NCBI GenBank assembly: GCA_945861235.1
Contig: CAMATV010000104.1
Span: 1 to 9,081 of the forward strand
DNA from: Opitutus sp. GAS368
GTDB lineage: Bacteria > Verrucomicrobiota > Verrucomicrobiia > Opitutales > Opitutaceae
Length of the DNA stretch: 9,081 nt
Direction of reading: 5' to 3'
Part shown: positions 1 to 7,583 of the stretch, one piece after another
Numbering within the stretch: the first letter of the stretch is position 1
How the letters are laid out: every line of letters begins with the position of its first letter
Program-made: the position numbers and the translations under genes
The notes under the pieces: model-generated
Told to the model about the DNA's origin: nothing
Database searches by the model: none
What the model saw: only the letters and a program-made list of their open reading frames with translations

Positions 1-644
1 ACCTTGGTGTCGGCGATCGGCCCGGTGGTATCGAGCTCGGTGCGCAGGTAGTTGTCGGAGCCAAATTCCTGCCGCAGGGTAGTTTGTTTATACGAAAGCG
101 GCCGTTTGGTGATGATGTTCACCAGGCCGCCCGGGGCCAGCTGGCCGTAGAGGAACGAGGCCGGTCCCTTGACCACCTCGATCCGAGCCACGTTGACGGA
201 GTCGACGATGGGCGGTCCCGCAAAACCGTTGCGCAGCGGATTCGAACCGGTCCCGAACCCGCGAATGGCATAGTTGCCGGCGTTGCCCGCGGCGAAATCA
301 CCGTTGCGGGTCGTGACGCCGGGCGAATAACGGATGACATCAAACAACTCGTGCGGGTTGAGGTCGGTGATGAAATCGGACGTGAAGGCCTGCAACGCAA
401 AAGGCAGGTCCTTGATCGGTGTATCGATGCGCGAGCCGGAGACCGAGTTCGAGGCGCGGTAGCCTTTGTCCTGTGAGGCCGAGACCGAAAAGGGCGTTAG
501 GACGATCGCCTCCTCCGTCGCAGGCTTGGCGGCGGGAGCGGTCTGGGCGGTGACGGTGCAAACAACGCAGGCGAGCAGCAGAGCTGCGGCGGGAAGGCCG
601 AGCCCATGACGGGTCGACCGGGTGAGGAATGCGGGAGGGTTCAT
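1..644 (-). CDS. TonB-dependent receptor, siderophore type, N-terminal part (cut by window edge)
   Basis: Outer-membrane receptor that would import a ligand using TonB/ExbBD energy. The frame opens with ATG at 644-642 and runs 214 codons without a stop to the window edge, so the beta-barrel lies outside. Residues 1-33 form a signal peptide (hydrophobic AAALLLACVV, probable cut after VTA). LTPFSVSAS at about 49-57 is the linker motif common in Opitutaceae receptors. A plug domain covers about 75-180, with RIEVVKGPASFLYG (154-167) and PGGLVNIITKRP (171-182), which match the FhuA/siderophore-receptor plug signature better than the neighbouring receptor does. That makes an iron-siderophore ligand likely but unproven; related plugs also occur in receptors for sugars and other ligands. 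It lies 151 bases downstream of another receptor on the same strand, with hairpins between them, so it may have its own promoter. A run of ten C lies 22-31 bases before the ATG. No clear Shine-Dalgarno is seen. Confidence 0.9.
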   Translation of the reverse strand, partial: MNPPAFLTRSTRHGLGLPAAALLLACVVCTVTAQTAPAAKPATEEAIVLTPFSVSASQDKGYRASNSVSGSRIDTPIKDLPFALQAFTSDFITDLNPHELFDVIRYSPGVTTRNGDFAAGNAGNYAIRGFGTGSNPLRNGFAGPPIVDSVNVARIEVVKGPASFLYGQLAPGGLVNIITKRPLSYKQTTLRQEFGSDNYLRTELDTTGPIADTK

Positions 645-665
645 GGGAAAACGAAGTAGGGTGGA

Positions 666-675
666 GGGGGGGGGG
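666..675 (-). repeat. C10 homopolymer in the 5' leader of the partial receptor gene
   Basis: Ten consecutive G on the plus strand (C on the coding strand), starting 22 bases before the receptor ATG at 644. It lies between the hairpins after the upstream receptor and the start codon. Such tracts upstream of outer-membrane protein genes are known slippage sites in other bacteria. No matching -35/-10 pair could be placed around it, so a regulatory role is conjecture. Confidence 0.8.
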
Positions 676-708
676 ATCGAGCAGGCTGAATGATGCATCT
701 TTCCCCGC

Positions 709-738
709 CCAAGCCCCCAGGGTGAAACGGGGGCTTGG
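709..738. terminator. Hairpin between the two receptor genes (second one met on the minus strand)
   Basis: A perfect 10-bp inverted repeat (CCAAGCCCCC at 709-718, GGGGGCTTGG at 729-738) encloses a 10-base loop. It lies 58 bases past the stop of the long receptor. The only T-run is the short TTT on the plus-strand side; minus-strand reading gives GGGCGGGG after the stem. It is therefore not a classical T-tailed terminator for the minus-strand genes, but it could still slow polymerase or protect the 3' end. Confidence 0.45.
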
Positions 739-751
739 TTTGACAAAGGCC

Positions 752-779
752 CGCCGCCGACCGGGCTCGATCGGCGGCG
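752..779. terminator. Hairpin just after the long receptor gene
   Basis: A perfect 9-bp GC-rich inverted repeat (CGCCGCCGA at 752-760, TCGGCGGCG at 771-779) has a 10-base loop and begins 17 bases past the TAA stop at 798-796. It is the first of two stacked hairpins met by minus-strand transcription. On that strand it is followed by GGGCCTTTG, so only a weak T-stretch is present. Position and stem strength suggest termination or 3'-end stabilisation of the receptor message. Confidence 0.5.
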
Positions 780-795
780 AAACCCAATCGTAGGC

Positions 796-3700
796 TTAGA
801 ACTTGAAGACGTTCGACACGCTCCACGTTTCCACCGGGGCGATCCGGAAGCCGGCGGGGACGCCGTTGGGCTGGGTGGTGATCGGGATCAGGCTGTCGTG
901 CTGCCCGACGTTGCGGACATTGAGCTGCACGCGCCAGTCGATGCCGCGGAAGACATTCTTCCGGCCATAGCCGAGCCAGAGGTCGATGTTGGTCTCGGTC
1001 GGACCACGATACGGGTCGGCAATGTCGAAGCTCACTTCGCTAGCGGTCTTGCCGGCAATCGGCCGATAGCCGATCACGACCGTGTCCTGCCAGCGCAGGC
1101 CGCCACCGATGCTCACGCCTTTGAAGCGACCTTCCGAGATGTCGTAGTTGGTAATCGCGTTAAAGCGCCATTCGCGCAGCTCGGGGACGTTGGTGCCCTC
1201 CTGAAGTTTCCGGGAGGTGAACTCGGAGCCGACGTTGCTGTTCCATTGGAAGAGCGCGGTGTCATTGCCCGCACCGCCATACCAGATCCGGAGATCGCCG
1301 GCGGCCGTGTTCCGGAGCGCGTCTTCGTATTTGGAGACGAAGTCGGCGAGCGCAGCGCCACCGATGTTCGCCCGGCGCGCATCGGTCTTGGCAGCGTTGG
1401 CGCTGAAACGCCAGTTGCGGGTGGCCTGGGCCGTGACTTCGATTTCATAGCCCTTCGAAAGACTGTCTTCGGTGAGCGTGAAACCGTTCGGGGTGCTGGC
1501 CCCAAGGTCGCCGCGGAGCTGGCTGATCGGCGCGACGTTGGGATCGAAAGCGATGCCCCAGGCTTTATAGAAGCGCGGGTCGATCTTCTTCTGCCAAGCG
1601 CGCCACGCGCCGACTGCGGCCCGCTCGCGGGTGGCGGCCTGATCCTGGGTTTCACCGGGACCGGGGCTGTAGTTATAGCGCCCCTGATCGCCTTGGCCCT
1701 GCGTCGGGAGCGTCGAGCCACCGAGATCGAATTCAAAAATATTGGCCCAATTGCCGGCCCACGCCTGCGAAGTGCCGAGGAACCACGCGCCGCCAAGGCC
1801 GCTGCTGCCGGCGTTGCGCGCGGCGGTCTCGTAGCGGTTCACGCGGACGGAGAAGCGCCCGTCCTTGGTTTCGATCAGGACACCCTTGTCGGTGGTCTGG
1901 CCTTCCGGCGCGGAGATGGGCGTGCCATAGAGGTCGACGCGGTTGGCGGCCGGCTGGAAGTTCTCCGATTTGCTATAGAAGAAACTGACGTTCACCGGAA
2001 GGCGTTCACCCTTGATGAAACGGTTGAGGTGGGCGACGGCACTCCACGACTTCGAAGTCACTTCGAGGCGATTCTGCGCGACATCAGGCAGCCGGAAGGT
2101 GGACCCGAGATCGACCTGGCCGAAGCCGGGGCTGCCGTTGGCATTGCGCGAAAACGCCCATGCCTGAGCCACATCGCGGCGGATGCCGTAGGTGCCGACG
2201 ACCGCGTTGTTCCAGAAATGCCCCTGCCAGACGGCCACGCGAGAGAACACCCGGGAACGGGTGAGGTTGGCGCTCGTCGTGAGCGCGTCGCGATTGCCCT
2301 GCTCCGAATCGGTGACGGCGAAGGAGGCATTACGCCAGCCGACGTAATTCGCGGGATTCTCGGACTGGGTGGAAACGCGGCGGGCATCGCCGGCGATAAA
2401 GTAGGGGTTGTCCCACGCGGCCGCCGGATCGACGCCGGGCCGGGCGGCCCACGTCGAGTCGAAGATGCGGATGTTGGCCGTCGACACCGTCGCGACCTCG
2501 GTGGTCCGCGGGATGGTAAGACCGCTGGCCGACGTGCGGCCGGCGAGCGAGGGCCCGAGGTAAATGACCGGGTTCACCGCCAGCAAGTTGTCGGTGAATT
2601 TGATCGCCGCCGGGGCACCGATGAGAGTGCGGTAGGCCGGGTCGAGAATCGCGGCGCGCTGCCAACTGCGGCTGTCGCGTTTCTGGCGATCCTGGCTGTA
2701 GAGACCGGTGAGCGTGTGGCGACCGGCGAAGCGCGTGAGCCAGTTGCGGGTCGAGCCCTCGCGATCAAAGTCGTGCGTGCCGAAAACGGTGATACGGCCG
2801 GATTCGCGGTCGGTCTTCGCGGAATTGTTGCCGCCCTGCCAGCTGTCGCTGATGAACGGGCGGCCGACATTGGGATTCTTCGTGCCGTCCTGGAACGGTT
2901 CGCCGTTGAGACCGGCGTTGGTGCCGTCGGAGTAAACGCTATTGAGGTCGACGTAAATCGCCTGGTTGTCGCCGCTGAGGAGGGCGAGCTGGCCGTTCTT
3001 GTAGAACTCCTTGTTGTAGGTCGCCTCGAAGCCGATTTTGTCCTTCAGGAACGTCTGGGCGAGGCTGACGTTCGACGCGCGGAAGTTCTGCCACTCGCGT
3101 TTATTGGAACCGTCGATGAGATTGTTGTAGAAATCGAAGACGGAGCCGTCGGTGAGATTGTTGTTCTTGTAGACGCCGAATTCCGCGAAGGGCAGGCGGG
3201 CCGCACGGGCGTAGGCCGCCTGGGTGGCGACGCCACCCTGCCGGTTGAACGGGAGACCACCGATGCCGCCGTCGATCGCGCCGCTGGGGCCGATGCCGCG
3301 GGTCGTGCGCGACTCGGACACCATGAACGTGGGCGCACCGTTGCCGGAGAAATACGCGAGCGGGCCGCCGAAAGCTTGGGCGAAGTTACCGACCCACGGA
3401 TTGTAGGCGGGATTGGGTTTACCGGCGTCCGGGCCGCCGTTGATGCTCGGGCGCTGCTGGCCGTGATTGGGGCGGCCGGTGTTGTCGTCCTGCATCTGAT
3501 AGGGGTTGAAGGTCTCGCGGTTCAGATTGTTGAACGTCCGGGCGGAGCCGTCGGTGAAGCGTCCCTGGTAGGTGCCGGTGGCGAACCACGGCGTGATGCG
3601 GTCGATGGGCGGGAGCGTGCGCGGGCGGTTGCTGCTGATGGCGCCGAATTCGACGTTGGCCTTCAGGATCGTGCGCGCGGAGCCTTTTTTCAGGAAGGCG

Positions 3701-4536
3701 GGTTCGTAACGCATCGCGCCGAAGAGACGACGGTCGAGATTATAGGCGGGCTCCTGCTGGAATTTTTCGTCGTTGTAGACCCCGAGAACGCGAAACGAGA
3801 GCTGGTTTTTCAGCAGCACGCGGTTCAGGTCGAGCGAGGTGCGGAAGGTGCCGAAGCTGCCGACCCGGATGTCGGTCTCGTTCGTGTTCTTGAACGTCGC
3901 CTGCTTCATGCCGGTGTTGATGATACCGGCGGGGCTGCCCTGGCCGAAGAGGATGGAGTTGGCGCCGCGCTGGAGTTCGACGCGGTCGACCGCATAGCCG
4001 TCCCACGGAATGTCAGTGAGGAAGAAGTCGCGGGTGTTGTCGGCCGCGGTGAGGCCGCGGACGCGCGTGTTCTGATTGGGATTGGCGAAGCGGCCCGACT
4101 CGTTCAGCGAGGCGGAGTCGCCGACGCCGGCGAAGTTTCCTTGGATGTTACCCACCTCGGTGCCGATGGTGTATTGGAGGAGCGTCTCGTTGCTGGTCGC
4201 CCCGATGTCCTTCATGAACTGGCTGGTGATGACGGTCACGGCATTGCCGATGTCGCGCAGATCCGTGTTGAGCCGATTGCCCGCGAGCGTCGTCACGGCG
4301 CCATAGCCCGTGTCCGAGGACGCCGCGACTTCAAAGGGGGTGAGGACCAGGACCTGATCGTCCTCGGTTGCTCCGGTGGCGACCTGAGCGGCCGTCGGAG
4401 TGGCGGGAGCTTTTTTCGCGGAGGCAGCAGGAGACGAGGCGGCGGCCGGAGCCTGCTGAGCCCAGGCAGCGCTCGCGAGGATCGCGAGCGACGCGACCAG
4501 GGCAGTCGCGGAGGAACGGTGGAGAATTTTCTTCAT
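796..4536 (-). CDS. TonB-dependent receptor, complete, unusually long (1246 aa)
   Basis: Outer-membrane beta-barrel receptor with a TonB-gated plug. The chosen start is the ATG at 4536-4534, because MKKILHRSSA followed by a hydrophobic stretch and AWA-QQ (cut near residue 26) makes a clean signal peptide. An in-frame GTG at 4629 would add 31 proline-rich residues ahead of it and spoil it. LVLTPFEVAAS lies at about 63-73. The plug runs about 86-215 and includes RVRGL (158-162), DRVELQRGANSILFG (184-198) and SPAGIINTGMK (201-211). The rest is a long barrel rich in alternating aromatic residues, ending NVFKF with the terminal Phe expected for BAM-dependent insertion. Most receptors of the superfamily are about 600-1000 residues, so this one has large extracellular loops, a trend in Opitutaceae where the ligand is often unknown. 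No N-terminal secretin/STN or carboxypeptidase-like domain was recognised. The start lies 188 bases downstream of a same-strand response regulator. The substrate cannot be told from sequence. Confidence 0.93.
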   Translation of the reverse strand: MKKILHRSSATALVASLAILASAAWAQQAPAAASSPAASAKKAPATPTAAQVATGATEDDQVLVLTPFEVAASSDTGYGAVTTLAGNRLNTDLRDIGNAVTVITSQFMKDIGATSNETLLQYTIGTEVGNIQGNFAGVGDSASLNESGRFANPNQNTRVRGLTAADNTRDFFLTDIPWDGYAVDRVELQRGANSILFGQGSPAGIINTGMKQATFKNTNETDIRVGSFGTFRTSLDLNRVLLKNQLSFRVLGVYNDEKFQQEPAYNLDRRLFGAMRYEPAFLKKGSARTILKANVEFGAISSNRPRTLPPIDRITPWFATGTYQGRFTDGSARTFNNLNRETFNPYQMQDDNTGRPNHGQQRPSINGGPDAGKPNPAYNPWVGNFAQAFGGPLAYFSGNGAPTFMVSESRTTRGIGPSGAIDGGIGGLPFNRQGGVATQAAYARAARLPFAEFGVYKNNNLTDGSVFDFYNNLIDGSNKREWQNFRASNVSLAQTFLKDKIGFEATYNKEFYKNGQLALLSGDNQAIYVDLNSVYSDGTNAGLNGEPFQDGTKNPNVGRPFISDSWQGGNNSAKTDRESGRITVFGTHDFDREGSTRNWLTRFAGRHTLTGLYSQDRQKRDSRSWQRAAILDPAYRTLIGAPAAIKFTDNLLAVNPVIYLGPSLAGRTSASGLTIPRTTEVATVSTANIRIFDSTWAARPGVDPAAAWDNPYFIAGDARRVSTQSENPANYVGWRNASFAVTDSEQGNRDALTTSANLTRSRVFSRVAVWQGHFWNNAVVGTYGIRRDVAQAWAFSRNANGSPGFGQVDLGSTFRLPDVAQNRLEVTSKSWSAVAHLNRFIKGERLPVNVSFFYSKSENFQPAANRVDLYGTPISAPEGQTTDKGVLIETKDGRFSVRVNRYETAARNAGSSGLGGAWFLGTSQAWAGNWANIFEFDLGGSTLPTQGQGDQGRYNYSPGPGETQDQAATRERAAVGAWRAWQKKIDPRFYKAWGIAFDPNVAPISQLRGDLGASTPNGFTLTEDSLSKGYEIEVTAQATRNWRFSANAAKTDARRANIGGAALADFVSKYEDALRNTAAGDLRIWYGGAGNDTALFQWNSNVGSEFTSRKLQEGTNVPELREWRFNAITNYDISEGRFKGVSIGGGLRWQDTVVIGYRPIAGKTASEVSFDIADPYRGPTETNIDLWLGYGRKNVFRGIDWRVQLNVRNVGQHDSLIPITTQPNGVPAGFRIAPVETWSVSNVFKF

Positions 4537-4647
4537 GGGTAGTGGGTTTGGACGGAGAGGACGGCTAACGCGTTGAGCTGCGGACGTTGAGGGTAGTGCG
4601 GGCGGGGGAAACGGCACGCGTGAGCGCACCGTGGATGTGAAAGCAGA

Positions 4648-4678
4648 CGATTCTACGCGAATCGCCGCGGGGACGCTA
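4648..4678 (-). promoter_or_regulatory. Candidate promoter and operator dyad upstream of the long receptor
   Basis: On the minus strand TAGAAT (4655-4650) differs from the sigma-70 -10 consensus by one base. It overlaps a dyad on the plus strand, CGATTC (4648-4653) TACGC GAATCG (4659-4664), with perfect 6-bp arms and a 5-base spacer. The hexamer 17 bases upstream (TAGCGT, 4678-4673) is a poor -35, which would fit a promoter needing an activator. It lies 114 bases before the receptor ATG, in the gap after the response regulator gene. Function is inferred from position and symmetry only. Confidence 0.35.
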
Positions 4679-4724
4679 TCGCCCGAAAGAGCTATACCCC
4701 TCGGCCAAAGCGCCGTCGCCGCAG

Positions 4725-5363
4725 CTATTGCCCATCCACACGGAGCAACCCCTGCTCGAAACCGCGGGCGACCGCTTCGGCGCGATCAGCCGACTCCAGC
4801 TTCTGCAAAATCGCTTTCACGTGCGCCTTGACGGTGTGTTCGCTGATCGAGAGGGCCAACGCGATGTCACGATTGGAGAGACCACGGCGCATGCCATCGA
4901 GCACTTCGATTTCGCGACTTGAGACGTGTTTTCGTTTCGCCAGTTGGGCGAGTCGGCGCTGCATCGCCTCCGGCATGTAGCGATTGCCCGCGTGCACGTG
5001 CCGGATCGCCCGCACCAATTCTTCCCGCGTGACGCTTTTTTGCAGGTAACCCGCCGCACCTGCTGCGATCGCCCGCTGCACGTCTTCGTCCAACTCAGAC
5101 GTCGTCAGCATGAGCACGCACGCAGCCGGCGATGCGGCGCGAATCGAACGCAGCGCTTCCAGCCCGCCGATTCCCGGCATCCGCACATCCATCAACGTGA
5201 CATCCGGGCATTCCGCGCGGAATTTCTCGAGGGCTTGCGTTCCATCCTCCGCTTCCGCCACGACCGTCAGTTCTTCATCCAGGCTCAACACCGCCGCTAG
5301 TCCCATTCGCACGACCGAATGATCGTCCACCAAGAGAATCCGAATGCTGTGCGATTGAGCCAT
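4725..5363 (-). CDS. NarL/FixJ-family two-component response regulator
   Basis: Cytoplasmic transcription factor of 212 aa, the usual length for this family. The receiver domain covers about 7-122: acidic pair Asp13-Asp14 in LLVDDH, phospho-acceptor Asp59 in LMDVRMPG, Thr87 in MLTTSE and Lys109 in YLQKS. A LuxR-type helix-turn-helix covers about 147-205 (SSREIEVLDGMRRGLSNRDIA, then SEHTVKAHVKAILQKL), so phosphorylation should promote dimer binding to DNA. All key receiver residues are present, so it should be functional. The ATG at 5363 is preferred because the receiver fold starts six residues later; an in-frame GTG at 5405 would add 14 residues unlike the family. It is divergent from the histidine kinase gene, with 99 bases between the starts, and upstream of a same-strand TonB receptor. 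The kinase is its likely partner. Target genes are unknown; the receptor and its own locus are the obvious candidates. Confidence 0.95.
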   Translation of the reverse strand: MAQSHSIRILLVDDHSVVRMGLAAVLSLDEELTVVAEAEDGTQALEKFRAECPDVTLMDVRMPGIGGLEALRSIRAASPAACVLMLTTSELDEDVQRAIAAGAAGYLQKSVTREELVRAIRHVHAGNRYMPEAMQRRLAQLAKRKHVSSREIEVLDGMRRGLSNRDIALALSISEHTVKAHVKAILQKLESADRAEAVARGFEQGLLRVDGQ

Positions 5364-5462
5364 GAGCCTGACATCATGCCCAAATCGGAGATCGAGCGCA
5401 ATCACCCGAACGAGCCATACACCGACGCTTGCCCAGCGCCATCCTGACTGCGATGAAGCGGC
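5364..5462. other. Divergent intergenic region between regulator and kinase genes
   Basis: These 99 bases must carry leaders, and probably promoters, for both divergent genes. No convincing -35/-10 pair or long dyad was found on either strand. An ATG at 5453 lies just before the kinase GTG but in another frame. Confidence 0.4.
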
Positions 5463-7583
5463 GTGCTCCGGGCGCTTCTCCTCTTCTTCCTCTGTTGGCA
5501 GGCCGCAACCAGCGTGCAGGCGCAGGAACCGGTGCTGCTAACCACCTGCGCAGCGGTTCGCGCGCTCTCCGAAAGCCAAGCCGCCCGCGGCCTGCCCGTG
5601 CACGTGAAAGCAGTGGTCACGCTGGTGCCCTCGGACGCGCCCGGCCGGCTCACGGTGGACGACGGCACCGGCATTTGGGTGGCCGCCCCACCCTCCAGTG
5701 AGGCCGAGACCTCGGTCGGCCAGGCGCGAGTCGGCGACGTGGTGGAAATCGAGGGCCACACCCACGAGGGACGCTTCGCTCCCACCATTACCATCGCACG
5801 TTTGCGCATCGTCGGTCGGGCCAAACTTCCGCCGGCCCGGCACCTCGCCTATCTGGGATCAGAATCCGGGCTGCACGACAGCCAGCGCGTCACGATCTCG
5901 GGGATCGTGCAGAGCGCGGCAAGCCTGCCGAGAGGCAATCACTCCGAACTCAAGCTCCTGGTCTCAACGCCGACTGGTCCGTTTACGTTTGTGCTCTCGG
6001 ACGACAGTCCTTTCGCCGCGACCAACCTGATCGACTCGGCGGTCTCGCTCACCGGTGTGTTTCGCGCCTACTTTAATTCTCGCCGGCAGTTCCTCGGCGT
6101 CCGGATCTACACCAACGATCCGGGTGATTTGCACATCGTGCACGCGGCCGTGGCCGACGCCTTCGCCGCCCCCGAATTGTCGTTAGCCGAGGCGACGGCG
6201 TTTTCCGCCCAGGGCTCGGATGGGCACCGGCGGCGGGTCCGTGGCACCGTTACGCTCTGCAAGCCGGGACAATATTTCTACCTCCAGGCGGACAAACAAG
6301 GCCTGCGCATCAACACCCACCAAACGGCCGGCCTTGAGCCCGGCGATTTCGTCGAGGCGACCGGTTTTTTCCAACTCCAGCGCAATCGCGCCGAGATGAC
6401 GGAAGCTCTTTTTCGCCGGCTCGACCATGGCGAACCGGTCCAGCCGGTGGAGATCACCCGCCAACAGGCCGTGGTCAGCGAACCACGGACCAATGCGCCC
6501 CCGACACAGGATTTCGACGATTTCCTCGTCGCCTTGCGGGGCACCCTGGTGAGCATCGACCGCAAACTGGGCGAACCAATCCGCCTGAATCTTGAGAGCG
6601 ATGGCGTGCTCGTGCCGGCGGAATTTTCCGAGCCACCTGATCCCAAATTCCTCGCCTCGCTCCGGCACGCCAGTGTGCTGCGCGTCAGCGGGGTCTGCGA
6701 CCTGATTTATTCCGAGTCTCTGCCGGTCGTAAATTGGCCGAGCCCCATCGGCCTGCGGTTGTTGTTACGCGCGCCATCCGACGTCGAGATTATCGCCACT
6801 GCCTCGTGGTGGACCCCCGAGCGCCTCGAAACCGCGCTGGGGATCGCGGCGGTCGTGGTCCTCATTTTCCTCGCCTGGGTCGCCCTGCTCCGCCGGCAGG
6901 TCACGCTGCGCAGCACGCAACTCGCCGACGAAATGCGCGCCCGCCGGGATGCCGCCGTGGAATTCGAAACCACCCTTCGCGAACGCAACCGGCTCGCGGC
7001 CGATTTGCACGACACGACGGAGCAATCGCTGACGGGCCTCGCATTTCAGCTCGAAGCCACCGGGGCCCTGCAAAGCAAAGCGCCGGAGCGCAGCCAACAG
7101 CATCTCGCCCTCGCCCGGCAGCTTCTCAACCGCAGTCGCGAAGATTTACGCCGCAGCATTTGGAACCTCCGGGCGACTCAGCTGGAGAAAAACACCTTGG
7201 CCGAAGCGTTGCAGGAAATCGCCACCGATCGCAGCGCCGGTTTGACGGTCGAGATTACTGTCGCGATCGAGGGCGAGCAGCGCGCGTTAACCGATCTTGT
7301 CGCCGGTAATCTCCTGCTGCTCGCGCAGGAGGGCATCACGAACGCGCTCAAACACGCGCAGCCCGCGCGGGTCGAATTGCACCTGAGCTTCGCCCTGCAC
7401 GCCGTCACACTGGTGATTCGCGACGACGGGGTCGGCTTCGATCCCTCCACCGTGGAGGGCCCGAAGGAAGGTCACTTCGGACTACAGGGGATGCGCGAGC
7501 GGATGAAACGCCTCGGCGGTCGCGTCGAAATCAAGAGCGCCCCCAAGAGCGGAACAACCCTCACGGCCACCGTGCCGGAGTAG
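5463..7583 (+). CDS. NarL-family sensor histidine kinase with periplasmic OB-fold-like repeats
   Basis: Inner-membrane sensor of 706 aa that should autophosphorylate and pass phosphate to the divergent response regulator. A signal peptide (LRALLLFFL, cut after VQA at about 20) leads into about 430 periplasmic residues. These read as four similar units beginning near 45 (VHVKAVVTLV), 141 (QRVTISGIVQ), 257 (RRVRGTVTLC) and 354 (FLVALRGTLV). Each closes with a 'GD-hydrophobic-x-G' type strand, for example GDVVEIEG at 91-98 and GDFVEATG at 294-301; this resembles repeated OB folds. A transmembrane helix follows at about 456-475, then a short coiled linker. The HisKA_3 dimerisation segment has ERNRLAADLHD with phospho-His516. 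The HATPase domain shows an N-box (QEGITNALKHA, 622-632), DDGVGFD (654-660) and HFGLQGMRERM (671-681). All catalytic motifs are intact. The start is GTG at 5463; an in-frame TGA at 5454-5456 excludes anything earlier. The ligand is unknown. Confidence 0.93.
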   Translation: MLRALLLFFLCWQAATSVQAQEPVLLTTCAAVRALSESQAARGLPVHVKAVVTLVPSDAPGRLTVDDGTGIWVAAPPSSEAETSVGQARVGDVVEIEGHTHEGRFAPTITIARLRIVGRAKLPPARHLAYLGSESGLHDSQRVTISGIVQSAASLPRGNHSELKLLVSTPTGPFTFVLSDDSPFAATNLIDSAVSLTGVFRAYFNSRRQFLGVRIYTNDPGDLHIVHAAVADAFAAPELSLAEATAFSAQGSDGHRRRVRGTVTLCKPGQYFYLQADKQGLRINTHQTAGLEPGDFVEATGFFQLQRNRAEMTEALFRRLDHGEPVQPVEITRQQAVVSEPRTNAPPTQDFDDFLVALRGTLVSIDRKLGEPIRLNLESDGVLVPAEFSEPPDPKFLASLRHASVLRVSGVCDLIYSESLPVVNWPSPIGLRLLLRAPSDVEIIATASWWTPERLETALGIAAVVVLIFLAWVALLRRQVTLRSTQLADEMRARRDAAVEFETTLRERNRLAADLHDTTEQSLTGLAFQLEATGALQSKAPERSQQHLALARQLLNRSREDLRRSIWNLRATQLEKNTLAEALQEIATDRSAGLTVEITVAIEGEQRALTDLVAGNLLLLAQEGITNALKHAQPARVELHLSFALHAVTLVIRDDGVGFDPSTVEGPKEGHFGLQGMRERMKRLGGRVEIKSAPKSGTTLTATVPE

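Noticed and set aside
84..561. Small frames on both strands inside the partial receptor
   Set aside because: They are in other frames of a region whose minus-strand frame from 644 reads continuously as signal peptide plus TonB plug; products are Arg-rich and unlike any family.
898..4542. A 1214-codon open frame on the plus strand, opposite the long receptor
   Set aside because: It lies fully antisense to a receptor with clear signal peptide, plug and C-terminal Phe. The antisense product is a low-complexity mix of Ala, Gly, Val, Glu and Arg with no domain pattern. Long antisense frames are common in GC-rich genes that avoid certain codons.
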